A stretch of DNA of 64,000 nucleotides. It comes from Litomosoides sigmodontis (Eukaryota > Nematoda > Chromadorea > Rhabditida > Onchocercidae). The stretch lies in contig OY718803.1 of NCBI GenBank assembly GCA_963070105.1, forward strand, positions 9,901,823 through 9,965,822. The letters run 5' to 3'. The notes under the pieces are model-generated. The model saw only the letters and a program-made list of their open reading frames with translations, ran no database searches and was not told the origin of the DNA. Below are positions 41,295 to 53,929 of this stretch, in pieces; within the stretch, counting starts at the first letter, position 1; each line of letters starts with the position of its first letter. A program made the translations under genes and the position numbers.

Positions 41295-44200
41295 TGTAAT
41301 TAATTGAGAAAGGACAATTTATGGAAGAAGCAAATGAAATTCTTCCATCCAAAATGCCTCGTTTCATTTCACTACACGTGCAACGATTGACTTAACTTCG
41401 TTTCACGTATTTTCAATTTTCACTTCATCATTCAATAAAACAATGCATTCAGTCTTCCTCTTGCTAATTATTAACAGCAAATAACCTCGACAGCATCTAT
41501 CACTCGGTGAATTCAATAGTTTTTATTTTTTTGCAATTTTAAGTTATTTATGAAGTTGAAATTAAATTGACAGGAAAATGAGAGAACGGAAAGAATTAGT
41601 ACGTAGGATAATTGTTGATGTTATTCCTTTCCTTACGAATATTTATTATTTTTTTTAATGCAAATAACATTTTTGAAATTTGATATTAATGATAAAATAT
41701 TGTCGAAAAGAAAGAAACGCATAATCCGAAATTATAGATTGTTTGAATTTAAATAATTGTACAGTTTGAATTGTCGTCTTTTTTCAAAGTTTAGTTACTT
41801 TTTATAATAAATAGTTGAAGAAGAATGATTGCTGAGAGCACTAAACATTGAATGATTTTATTAAAATTTAAAAAAAAATTTTCTTTTTCTTATAACACAT
41901 AAATTGTCATTTTAAATTTCAAATGCTTCATGCTTCTACTGTTTGCTAATATTAATAATATATTTTTGTTATTGCTAATTTTTTTCCTATAAAAATTGAT
42001 AGTGTGAAATTTGCAGCAAGTCGTATCACTCGTGTATCGTCCTGCTTCGCGTACTGGCACTATCGCAGCAGAATATACGGAATTAACGTAATTTCGGCTG
42101 ATGATTGTGATCGTTTCTACCGACTGATCAGGGGCAGTTGTGAAGCGTCAAATTGCACCTTGCGTGATCTCACTCCTACGTCATCGACGTCATCATCTGT
42201 TCAAACAATGGTGATTCCAGCGTATATAATGCAAATTTTTAACGTGGATAAAGGTGTGGTTGAAAATCACGATGGATCGTTTACGGAGTGCATAATTAAA
42301 CTTGCCGAGAACGGAGCTTTAATTCGTTCTAAGAACAAAGAGTTCTCACTTAATTTGGTATGCGTCCATTTCATCGCTCTTTTAAATTCCTTTCTTCTAA
42401 AATTCAAAATATATTTCGGAAGTTTGAAGTGCAAAACAAATAGAATTTCTAGTGAAATGTTTTATTACGGTATTATCACAGTGTTGTAGTGGAAAGTAAT
42501 TTCATATACCCTAATCTATGCTCAGTTAAACGTTACAGTACAAATTTGGCAATTTAAAATCTTTTACAACTAAATTTTTTAATTCACCACTATTAGTCCA
42601 ATTATTTATTTTCCACGTCGAACTTACTCAATGGAATTTTTGCATATAAAAATTAGAAATTTCATGTGAAAAAAATAATAGGACCTTTTTTTTTGTTTAA
42701 TTAATATCAGTGCATAATTGAAATGATTGAGTATTTCTACACGAATAAAATACTGTTGAAATTTAGAAATTTCATGTTAATTTGTTTCAAAAACAAAGTA
42801 CAATTTTTGGCGAAAGCAATCGATCATCTTTTTCTTTCTCAAAATGAGAAGGAAATTTATTTTATACAAACAATTGAACAAAATTTAGCACTAACATTTA
42901 TAAATGGAAATTTATTGCGATCGGATGATTTAGCATGTAACTTAGAATTTTCATTAAATTCACACAATTAGCTCCCTGAAATGTTTGCAACAGTCTCGCA
43001 AGCTTCATTTCCAGTTCAATAGCTTTCTTAATTGTGCCATTTGAATGTCATCCTCATCCTCACGCAATTATAATTTCTCTCTAATTAAACTAGCATACTT
43101 ACCAAATTAGAAATTCGTGCAAATACGAAAATATCGAATTTCCAACGAGTGTTGGTGGAGTAGCAGCGGAAAGCGCCAGTGGGATCATTTATATTGGTCG
43201 GTAAATAAGGTTAGGATGAGGTGAAATTTTCGGATGATGAGTTATGTGATCGGTGGTTGGGGTATGAAAGTGAAATTACCGAAAAATTAGGACGAAATTA
43301 GTAGTAAATTTTTAAATAACTGAATTTCAAAAAATTCTACTTACATAAAGTAATGCTTGAAGCTAAAGTAAAGTGGTAGTGGTTTAATTATATGCATTTC
43401 CTAAACTAAGCATTGAAATGTTGCAAGAATTGTTTTTTTTTTTTTGCACAATCTATTAAAAACGAAAATGATTTTAAGTTGAATTCGTAGAGAAAAAAGG
43501 GATCAAACATCAGTTTTGTTAAATATTACATTATAACATCAATAAATTGGTCAACTCATTTCTCTAATTTCCATATTTTTTTTCCAAAAATTCTACTTAC
43601 ATAAAGTAATGCTTGAAGCTAAAGTAAAATGGTCTTATACTGTCATTAACTGGTCAATAAATCGATAAAACTACAACTGATAGCTGCAACTCGATTGATT
43701 CATTTTCATTTAGAGCGAAATCAAAAATTTGCATACTAATAGAGGGAGCTAGTAGGATGTTTTGAAATTTTAGCATTAGCAATTCAAAAAAAAAAGAAAA
43801 AAGAAATAACAAAGAAGCAAAAAAAAAGAGAGAAATATTGCATTTGTGGAATGCTTTAACATTCCAATTAGATTATGCAAATTTTTACATGGAATTGCTA
43901 TTAATTTTGTTCAAATAATGATTTTGCAGTTTAGAAAAATTTTGTACTTTTATAGCTAATAATTGTTTATCACAGTGATAATTGATTATTACAATGGTGA
44001 TAATTGCAGTTGGAAAGCATTATGGTTGTCGGAGAGATAAAGGAACGCTTGTACATATCTGAGCCAACTGGTGCCTTCGCTATCGAATGTTCCAATTCAC
44101 GAAATTTGCGCTTTCTATTAATTAAACTGTTGACCACTGCCTCATTTCTGCAATCGGCGACCACTAGCATTTCCAATACCATAAGCTATTTGCATAATGA

Positions 44201-47200
44201 AATTTCAAAAGTTAATCAATCGATTAATTCGGTACGTTTTCTCATCCTACCTCTGTAATTTCTAAATTACATCAATTTCAACTTTTTCCATTTAATAATT
44301 TCAGTGTAATTTGAACTGCGAAAAAAACTGTCCATACGGCTTTGTTCAGTTGAGTTTTTCATTTTTTGTGTGCAAAAAAAAAACTATCTGCTTTTTGTTA
44401 TCGTTTGATGAAAAAAAAAACATGAGCGGTATTTGTTAGAGAAAAAAAAGAGTAAAAATGCGCCCTCAGGGGATGACGTAGAAAAAAAAAACATTAATCA
44501 TTTTTTATGAACAGCGGAAAGGGAAACTGTTTAAAATTCAAAAAAACTGCCGCATTCATTCACTCTTTTCCTTTTTGTAAATTCTTCTTCTTCGATACAA
44601 AATATTAAGCAAGAAAAAAAAATTTATGTAAATTTAATTTTAAACGGAATTTTGATTTTTAAATTAAAATTTTTTCATTGGATCTTTTCATATTTCAATT
44701 GAAAATGCAGTGACATGCGATAAATTTGAGGAAATTTTTATAATTTAAAAAATTTTTGTCGTCTGAATTTTTGAATTTTTCTCTCGCTTTTTTAAAGCTG
44801 TTACGCTCACTTGGATCATTGCAATCAGAATGTGAATTAGCGCAAGATTTAGACGATGAACTGGAAATGAATCACTTGCAACTGTTTACGTTGAAGTATC
44901 GTCTGGCCGCTATTTCGGACATTAACTTCCCGACACCATCGGTATTATTGCGCCGCTCACTTGTCGCATAATTTTTGCTTTTGTTTGTTTGTTCATTTTT
45001 AGATAGACAACCAAAAAAAATATATATATATAATCTAATTTGTTCTAATTATGTAAATTTTAACACTCACATTTAATTTAAAAATTTTTATTTTTACTAT
45101 AAATCTTAGAGAATGATTTGTTGTTCAACAATTACTAATTATAATTTTTTTAAATTACCATTTGTTATAAAATTGCACTTGTTCTTATTTTAGGAATTAC
45201 TTAGTAAAATTTCACTGCGTACGTTGCGTCATTTAAGTTCATTTGGTGGTGCTGCTATATGTTCTCTTCACTTACATTTCTTATGTAAATCGCAATTTCA
45301 AATGTTAGCTTTTAGCTAATTTTATACTTAGCACAAAAGTATTAGTTATCAGTTCACTCATGCAATTTTCATTTTAAAAAGAAAAAAAATCGTTCAAAAA
45401 TTGAAGCTAACTTTTTCTTTTCTAATAGCAATAATCATGCAAATAAATACTTAAAACATTTATCGCACACATTTCGTAGTGTAAATTGTTCAAAGAAATT
45501 AAGAATTCATTTGACATTTTTAACTAATCAAAATAATCTTATTAGATTTAAAATAAAAATTTCCAAACATTTCAGTGCCAAACGATTATGGAATCATCGA
45601 GAGGAATTGATGTTGAACGTCTCACGTCTTCGTACACTTTCCCGTGGTAAACATTCTAGTGGTGCCGTAAGTGTATCACTTCCTTCCGGTTCCATCATAA
45701 ATCTTAAGCAAACAAACGCCGATAGTATTAGCGAAATTTTACACAAAGTAAGCAACTTTTGTTTCCTTTCATTTTATCAAGTTGAAATGAATTCATTTCA
45801 GTCTTTACGCTTACTTAATGATATCACGACGTATGCGTAAATTTCTTTTGCAGTTTTGAGAGTTAAATTATAATTGTAATTTTAATTAAATTCATTCCTA
45901 AACAAAGAAGCCATTTGAAGAGAGTGCTGGAGTTGCGATAAGTTAGGCAATTTTTTTCCAACTTTCAGGTTTGTAAAGAGCTAAAACTTGATCCAGGAAA
46001 GCACTATGTTGTAAGAGAGGGAAGCGATCGAGTGCGATTGCAGGAGAGAGATTATCAGTTGCAGAAGAGAGAGCGATGTTTCGGCTTAACCATATCGGCG
46101 AAAATGTGTGATAGCGGTGGAGTTGTGGTGAATTGCACTTTCAATTCCACAAAAGCCTATTGGCAGCTAAATTTGAAATATTTGAATAATTGAGTGATAG
46201 GGAACGAGTAAGATTCTAAGCTAGCAGAGAGGAAGTTAATAGTAGTAAAAACATTGCAAGAAAAGTTTGTAACAATTTTAAAATATTTTGATTAGTCTGG
46301 TGCTGTGATGAAATTTGAAAATTGTTGTAGGAGATTGAGGAGCATTAAATGAGCCTTATCTACGTCACAATCACCTCTTGTTTTAAATTTTCAATGATAC
46401 TTCAATATTGCACCGAAAAATTGCTGCATTTCCAAAATGAGTGCAATTGATTTGTGTGATTGGTAATTGGTACCGATGAATAGTTTGCAAAAATTTAATT
46501 TACGAAAAATGGAAAAATATTTCTCTTTTTACCTGAAATTCTATCTTTTTTCCTTTCTTTTTTTTTTGGAAATTACTCTGAAAATGAAAAAGCGCTCACT
46601 TAAATCATTTCTACTCAGAGATGAGCAAAAAGTAATATAAATTGTGCTTAATGATAGTGGTAATGCTTGCAGTGGGCTTATTTCACTCAATGATAATGAG
46701 ATGTAATTTGACAGTATTTAATTAAATTAATTTACATTTTATGTCTTTTGAAATTTTAAACACTTTTGCACAATTAGCAATAAATGAAACGAGGAAAGAT
46801 TGGATGGAGTAGAGGAGGAATTAGCAAAATGCAAATTTTTTTACATTTATCCTCAAATTCTCAAACGCACTCAAATATCGATTGATCAGTTTGATTTTTT
46901 GCGGTGAAATGACTGATTGGATTGGATTGGATTGTGCAACACTTCCTTTTGTGCACAATAAATTGGTTAATCAATGCATATTTTATATCAAAAATTATTC
47001 AAAGTCACTGAACGAATTTATCTTCTCCACAATGTAACTTTGGAAAGATTGAAATTACAAATAAATATTTAACGAAATTTTTAAAATTATATGCATTTAT
47101 ACATAAATATACATATGTGTGTATTTTTGTTAATTATTTTATAAGAGAAAATTAGTGTTTTAATATACGAGGATTGTTTCACTTTTGTTGTTATTTTCGT

Positions 47201-50200
47201 TGTAAATTTATGAAAATTTTAGAAGTGATGAAACGGAAGTGTAAGTGTAATTTATTTAAAGCTTCAAGTTTTATAATGCCTTTCATTTAATACATTTTAA
47301 AACTTTTATCATTCGTATGACTCTCATCTCCAGTTATCCTTAGTTATATCCATAAAATTAAGTAGCAAGCTTTATTTAAAATTTAACTAAACTTCTAGCT
47401 AAAGCTCAAAATATTTATCTTGTCATATTTTTTCCTTACTCTCTCTCTCTTTCCAGGTCTTTTTTTAAAATTTTTCGCTTGTTTTATTTTTTCTCTTTCA
47501 CATTTTTAAGCAACCTATGATGCTATTAAATAAGTGAAATAACTTGTCGTATTATTGGAATAAGAACTGCTCTTTTGTATCGAATTAATTTCCTTCCTGT
47601 ATTTCTATTTTGAGTTAAATGGAACCCTTTTGTCATAAATGAGTTTGACTCGGGTGTTGGAGAATGTTCGAAGAGTAATTCAAATATTGAGCGAATTATC
47701 AAAAGTGAATTTTATTTACGAGTAGAAAGCTGGAAAGGACAATGAATGAAAGGATTTTTAAATTATTCAAAAAAAAAAAGATAAAAGGGATAAATTCAGT
47801 TTACTTATTACTTCAGGTGGGAAATGGAAGTGCTTCTTTATAAGGTGAAAAGCGATAATAAAAAGCTAACTCGTATTGCATAGACCATGCTGTATGCGGG
47901 AAATTATTTTTTAATTTTTTCAATTTTTAATTTGAAAAATTTTGCTTTAACAATTATATTTAATTGTTTGCATAGTTGGGGTGTAACAAGGTTGTAATTT
48001 CAGGCTGAAGTTCGTGCAGTTTGTGATAAAACAGCTTGTGTTGAAGTGGGTGATTTGGTGATAAGCGTTGACAATCGACCAGTGAGTTCGTTAAGAAGTG
48101 CAGAAGAGGTGGAAATTTTGCTGCGTTACGGTACGACTCTTGTTCTACGCAAACGTGACGCTATCACTTCGCAGCACGTCAAGCCAGGAGCACCACTGTC
48201 CACTACGACTAGTAATACCACTTCCGCCACCGTTGCAACAACCTTTGACGGTCCGGCGCTGCCACCACCACCACCGCCACAATCCTCCGTAGGAAGTCGC
48301 TCTCGTAGCATGGATCGGATATCTAACACTGCATCCTACACCGGCGGAGCGCAAAGAGTAAGTAAATTCTATCAAAATTACAGAATTTTATAAAATAATT
48401 AGCAAATTTCAAAAATAAAAAAATTATGCAAAATGAGATAATTTATTAATAATTATTGGTAATTGAGCATCCGATTTGGTAAGAGTGCTTTTCGTTTCAT
48501 CTCATTTCATCCTATGATATTTATAGGATCAGCAAAACGCATCAACACGATCATCACCCACTCGAAGTGTTCATACGAACGATCGACCATTATCAATTGG
48601 TCATTCATTACGTCAAATGTCTCGTTCCACGTACGAGAAACTGCCACAAAAACGTGAGGATAATCGATACACAACTCCCAGTGGTGCTATTCCCCTATCG
48701 CATTTCAGTGAAGGAGCGGAAGAACAGCTCCTGAAAACAATTAATGAGCTTGTGTCAACGGAGGAAAATTTTGTGCGTGATATTCAAAAGGTTTCAATCC
48801 TCTTCTTTTTTCTCCCTCTTCCTTCCTTTCTCTCTTTCTCCCTCTCTCTCTCTCTCTCGTCGATATTTCCGCTATTAATGCAGTAAATGAATAGACGAAT
48901 AAATTAGCATAGTAATGAAAATTAGGGAAGAATAATAGCATTTCATTTTTTGTTGCTTAGCTGAAATATGCTAACTCACAAACACTGTGCACATCTAATT
49001 GTCTCAAAAAAAAAAAAGAATGTATCTAAAAACATTCCTCTACCAACTCATATATTTCATTGATTTTAAAATTTTCAAAGTTTTCAAAATGTGTTTAAAA
49101 TGGGTGGAAAAAAAAATCATTTACAGCTTGTCAACCAATACCTCAAACCAACAAATTTACCTCTATTAGAAGCAGCTGATCGCTTGTTGCGAATTCAAAC
49201 TTCGTTCTACCTGTCACTTCTTGATGCAGCCGGCGATGTTGCACGTTTTTCAGCAATCTCACAACAGCAATTACGGGTGGGTTTTGGTGGAAGTAATTTG
49301 ATCGGTCAACTCTTTTTGATTTCCACCCTCATCAATGTTTTTTTCAATGCATTTGTAAAATTTCACACTAAACAAAGTTCAAATTTCAAATTCTACAGGA
49401 CTCATTAATTCGTCTCTCTGCTCTATTCGTTAACAAATGCAGCAAATTCAAAATTTATAGCGATTATTCGGCCGCATATTTACGATTTCAGCAAAAGAAA
49501 AGTGGTTAGTCATTGCGCCAATGAAACATATGCAAATTTCTTCGATTAATTGTACTGAAAATAACAATGAAATAAATTTCAAATATCAGATATGAGAATA
49601 GTCCCACTCATCCACTCACTCTCACATAACTTCTTTCATTTGTCTACCAAATTATGTCTAATTTGAATTTTCGCTTTTCGTTTCATTTAGAGAAAATCGC
49701 TGATCGTTTTACTTCAGAGCTAAATGATATTGCAATGCGATTGGAAAAATTAAACATTAGCGGTGAACAAAGTGAAAGCGCTCAATCATTGCTAATTAAG
49801 CCAATTCAACGAGTCCTCAAATATCCTCTCTTTTTACGGCAAATTAAAGATAACTGTCTTCAAGGTTCAATTCCCTTTCATTTTTTGTCAATAGATGAAA
49901 TTACAATTCTCGTTTTACAATTTCAAGTATTTTAATTTTTAATTCTTTGATTTAGGTTACTTATTTCCTTACACACACATATACATGTATATAAATATAT
50001 ATTTGCTGAGAATAAACTTTAATTTTGTCACGTATCACCAGTGATTTGTAACACTTCAACGTGAGATCACTTTGTGGCATTTGAGTTACCTCGGGAAATT
50101 GCGCAGTTTCAGGTTCCGTGGAAAGACAACAAGGTGAGCAAGCTCTGACAAGAATGCAAGCCCTTGCGGAATACGTGAATGAGATGCAACGATTGACGGA

Positions 50201-52678
50201 GCAATACGGACAAACAATTGATGAAATTTCATCAAAAAATGGAGCAGTAAATTAATTTTAATAAATCTCCAAAGAATGTTGATTAGTCACGTCATTAAAT
50301 TTCCGCTTTTTGCCTGAAATCACCAAAGCAATTACGTCATAATTGGAGATGAAATTTCAGACTGACGTGCCTTAAAACGCATACCATTTATTGATCTTAG
50401 GCTAAGACATTGAAATTTTCTCACTCTTACAATGAAAATCCTCTGTAAGATTTGTAAAATTTTCCGTTCTTTTTTTTTTCTTTTGTTTCAGGCATCACGT
50501 ATGAATTTTAGCCAGTTGTTAATGTTTGCACATATTACCTGGTTGAATTGTCCCGAAAATCGTTCACGTCCGATTGCTTGTGTGGCATTTGTTTTCACCA
50601 GTTTAATTTTAATTTTCTGCCCAACGCTTTCCAAAAATAAGGTTTCATTTCTTCTTGTTAGCTTAAAGGAATGACGAAGAGCAATGAAAATTATTCATTT
50701 TTTTCTCAATTCTTACGATTGCTTGATTTTATCCTATAAAACAAAAAAAAATTAACTGATTAATAATCTTTCCTTTTTTCTTATTCGTTTTTGTTAGTTT
50801 ATTATTTAGCAAAGTTTTTTTTTTTGCTCCGTTTCATTCATCTTTTTTGATTACAATTATCGCAATTCTGCCCTCTTCCACCTCATTTAACTCCATTTCA
50901 ATCGATTAATTTCACTCATAGACACTGTGAGTTTTAACTTTACTCCAAATGACAGTTGCAGGGTAAAGTTTATCGAGTTTTACCGATTGTTGAAGTGGAC
51001 GTAAACGAAAGCAGCGGTCAGTCATCCCAATCACAGCATGCCTTCATCCTTACACATATCGGCTCACCACGTGAACCCGTCTACCACTTGTGTTGCTGCC
51101 AAGCTGAAATAAAAAATCATTTCATTAAATCCATTCGTAAGGCAGCTGCTTCTATAGCGTAAGTTCCAATCTAACTTTTCTAGTCTTTGCTAACTTCTAA
51201 CTTTTGTAAATCTATCACAGTCAAATTTCAAATTTAACTGAATGTGTGCACACACATTAATATTTGTTTGATATGCGTGAATGAACGAACACACATTGTA
51301 CGTTGCTAACTTTTTCACAATTAAATTTCGTCCATCAGTTCAATCTTTTTTTTTCTTTTAAATATAACTCAAAATGAAATTAAAAATTCCTAAATTCACA
51401 AGATAGTCAATCTCATATACACTTCTTATATAGCTATTTTCAATTTTCTAAATTTAACTAATATAACGGTGAAGCATATTTGCAAAAAGAAAAAGAAGGC
51501 GAAAACTTCGATAAAAGCGTAAGACGTGAAATTCATACGTATTGGGGGGGGGGGGGGGGGGATAACGCACTGGTATTACCCCAAATATGCTATGTTAGAG
51601 TGGCAACGTTACGATTGCGTCATTTTAATTTTAATCATAATTTTTTGCATGAAAGAAAGATATCGCAGTGCAGTAGAAGTTTTATTGTTTCGTGAAATTT
51701 CAACAAATTTCCAACAGCTCTCCCTTTTCATCACTTTTTATTAGTAGCTTAGTGGTCGTTGGAGAAAAATCGAAATCCAACAGTCTTCCCGGTAATGTTC
51801 CATTAAAAACGATCACTTGTCGAGGCGTAAATTCCGCTGGGAGTGCATCATTTCAACAAGTTAATGAATGCTTCACATAGCAATTATCTTCACTGATTCC
51901 ACACTTCAAATCTCTCTCCAATCGTAAAAGGAAAATTTAACGTGAAATTGGCTTTTTCTTTTTCCCTTCCGTGCAAATATTAATTGATAAAGTGGATATT
52001 TTAGAAGTTGTAGAAATTAAAAAAAATTTTACCATTCTCTTATGCAACGTTGTAAAATTGAAATGTGTTTTCTTGTTTGGAAAAGATTTGCAAAATCAAT
52101 TAAAATATGAAAGCATTTCAAATTTGCAAGATATTTTTACCATTCGTACTAACTACTGTATAGAACTAATATGAAATTTAAATTTATTTGTCCATTTGGT
52201 TGAAAAAAAAATATTATCCATTACAAAATAAAAATACCTTCTATTTCATCACTGACGCTCTGTAATTTTGAAATAAAGCGATGAGAATTAAGTGAAAATT
52301 TACTTCAAAGAGGCGAGGGATTCTATGCGCTGAAACTAATTAGTAGGAATAGTAATTCTAAACATGAAAATAACTGTGTGTGTGTGTGTGTTTTTTTTAG
52401 GATAACATCAAAGAAAAGAAAAACGACACTCATTAACAGTACCAGCTTATTGTTGAATTAATTTTAATAATACTCTAAAAAATAGTAGTGGAAAGGAGTT
52501 GATTTTCACTAAACAAATTTATTTATTCGAATAATTTTGCGAAAATATTTGAAAATAATTATTTTAATAATATTTATGCAAATTCCGTCTTTTTTTTTCC
52601 AGGAAAGAGCAACGTCGTCCAATCAGTGGCAGTAGTCAATCGGACGGCGGTTACAGCAGTGAGCGTCACGTCCTCTGA
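38393..52678 (+). CDS. tiam-1: TIAM / still-life family Rac guanine nucleotide exchange factor
   Basis: Seventeen exons: 38393-38532, 40780-40961, 42017-42357, 44010-44231, 44798-44941, 45194-45284, about 45576-45747, 45969-46127, 48004-48357, 48527-48790, 49127-49276, 49399-49504, 49691-49864, 50113-50246, 50492-50641, 50962-51158, 52603-52678; roughly 1,020-1,090 residues. It loads GTP on Rac at the cortex. MGNSQS with nearby Cys-Pro-Cys is a myristoylation/palmitoylation start. Then come EVH1 (SSCFAYWHYRSRIYGIN), a coiled coil, RBD (SVSLPSGSIINLKQ), PDZ (RCFGLTISAKM to VEVGDLVISVDNRPV), DH (LVSTEENFVRDI and IQRVLKYPLFLRQI), PH, and the end SDGGYSSERHVL. The EVH1-containing order matches Drosophila still life. 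No N-terminal PH was found. Phase fails between exons 6 and 7 unless exon 7 starts earlier (45353). A TTTCCAG acceptor lies 11 bases before the ATG. Confidence 0.9.
39132..39224. repeat. Two 30-bp direct repeats in GEF intron 1
   Basis: 39132-39161 and 39195-39224 differ at one position and start 63 bases apart. They lie in the first intron of the Rac GEF, downstream of an AT-rich TAATAA tract at 38849-38965. Confidence 0.85.
41215..41293. repeat. (AG)n microsatellite
   Basis: About 38 AG units with one GG interruption, in the second intron of the Rac GEF. Confidence 0.95.
43329..43632. repeat. Pair of ~48-bp direct repeats in GEF intron 3
   Basis: About 43329-43376 and 43585-43632 are nearly identical (containing TTCTACTTACATAAAG and GCTTGAAGCTAAAG), with starts about 256 bases apart. 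Confidence 0.85.
51544..51561. repeat. Run of 18 G
   Basis: An uninterrupted guanine run in the last intron of the Rac GEF, in strongly AT-rich surroundings. Its exact length is uncertain in any assembly. Confidence 0.9.
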
Positions 52679-53375
52679 ACAGTGATAAAAGCGATAGCCG
52701 CTTCCTTTCCCAACATCACTGATATATTTCAAGAAAAATGCAGAGAAAAAAAGAGATGATATGTATGATATGATTGATAAACAGTTGAAATGTTTTGACA
52801 GCTGAAACATCGAAAGGCAACGATTGACCGCAAGGGAGGAACGAAATGCGAAGAGTGTCCACTCCAAGAGCAAGTGACCGGGATGAAGTCATTGACGATA
52901 GCGTCCATTGCTCACTTCAATTTTATGCAAATGTTTGGTGATAATAATTCCATCGGATAAGCTGCTATATATATATGTGTGTGTGCATCTGAATATCACA
53001 GAAATCAAAATGTAATAACAAAAGTGTACACGAAGTAATTAAGTGATTAAGTGGCGCTAAATGCTTTGGAGAATAATTCCAAGAGAAATAATAACAGTAA
53101 GGATAGTTGTGCTACCATTGATAATAATAAGTGAATAATAATAGCTAAAGTTAATTGCACTAGCAGCTTTCATGCTTCAAGCATTTTAGCATTCTTATGA
53201 AATTTTGAATTAAAATTAAATTACATTTATATGCAATTTTCTCGCATAATTTTTCGCTTTTTTCCACAAAAAAAATATTTCGAAATTTGTCGTTCCATTT
53301 ATCCTTCCATGTTATCCTGGAGGAGAGGTTACCGGCGTGGATCGGGCAGCGACCATTCATTCCTAAGCAATATTA
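52679..53375. other. 3' flank of the Rac GEF gene
   Basis: About 700 bases holding the presumed 3' untranslated region of the GEF gene, a short GT/AT tract near 52970 and the downstream flank of the SL1 gene. No coding exon was recognised. Confidence 0.4.
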
Positions 53376-53481
53376 TGTTGTCCCGCTATATAGCAGGACG
53401 TTCCAAAATTTTTCTTCAAGCCACAGAAGCCGAAACTCTGGGCCGAAACACTCAATTACCTCAAACTTGGGTAATTAAACC
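53376..53481 (-). ncRNA. SL1 spliced-leader RNA gene
   Basis: Reading minus from 53481, the first 22 bases (53481-53460) are identical to the canonical nematode SL1 leader (GGTTTAATTACCC...), followed at once by a GT splice donor (GTAATTGAG). Downstream are a CCCAGAG-type second stem, the Sm-protein site AAAAATTTTGG (53413-53403) and a closing 3' stem-loop GTCCTGC/TATA/GCGGGAC (53399-53380). This is the full architecture of an SL1 snRNA of about 105 bases. It donates the leader to pre-mRNA 5' ends by trans-splicing. It lies downstream of a 5S rRNA gene on the same strand, the linkage known in nematodes. Confidence 0.95.
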
Positions 53482-53568
53482 GACGATCTCATCCGCATCG
53501 TGTAGTTATGGTTGTGCTGCATCCAGCGATCGGTGGATTGCTATCGCAGGAGTACTAGATGGAAAATC

Positions 53569-53574
53569 AAAAAA
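53569..53574 (-). terminator. RNA polymerase III terminator of the 5S gene
   Basis: A T6 run on the minus strand, five bases after the 3' end of the 5S rRNA gene. Confidence 0.8.
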
Positions 53575-53578
53575 CGAT

Positions 53579-53696
53579 GTCTACAACACCTGGGATTCCC
53601 AGGCCGTCTCCGATCCAAGTACTAACCAGGCCCAACGTTGCTTAACTTGACAGATCGGACGAGATGTCGTGCTTTCAACGTGGTATGGTCGTAGAC
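53579..53696 (-). rRNA. 5S ribosomal RNA
   Basis: 118 bases on the minus strand with paired ends GTCTAC/GTAGAC. It contains the conserved 5S landmarks: CATACCACGTTGAAAGCAC, CCGATCTGTCAAGTTAAGC, GTTAGTACTTGGATCGG and GACGGCCTGGGAATCCC. These match C. elegans 5S with few changes, and the internal control region (boxes A to C) is present. A T-run terminator follows. It looks intact and transcribable. It sits between the truncated SL1 copy upstream and the intact SL1 gene downstream, all in one orientation. Confidence 0.96.
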
Positions 53697-53864
53697 ACTT
53701 ACGTCGTTAAATGGCTAGATAACATTCCTTTTGTACTACCGCCCTTTTCCTTTGTAATGCCGCCATTTTCTAATCACTATTTAGTGTCCCACGTTGGCAT
53801 ATCATCTTGACGGAAACGTGATCGACGTGTATCGTGCAGCGTCCGTTCTACGATGACTCCTAAG

Positions 53865-53929
53865 CAATATTATGAAGCCGAAACTCTGGGCCGAAACACT
53901 CAGTTACCTCAAACTTGGGTAATTAAACC
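53865..53929 (-). pseudogene. Truncated SL1 RNA gene
   Basis: Reading minus from 53929, the 22-base leader (53929-53908), the GT donor and the following stem (CCCAGAGTTTCGGCTTC) match the intact SL1 gene with one change. The copy then jumps directly to the ATAATATTGCTTAGGA flank that lies beyond the 3' end of the intact gene. About 49 bases, holding the Sm site and the 3' stem-loop, are missing. Without an Sm site the RNA should not form a snRNP, so it is probably dead. Confidence 0.88.

Noticed and set aside
53231..53650. 139-codon plus-strand frame that looked protein-like, and its partly repeated second copy
   Set aside because: The sequence is the antisense of SL1 and 5S RNA genes; the open frame is incidental.
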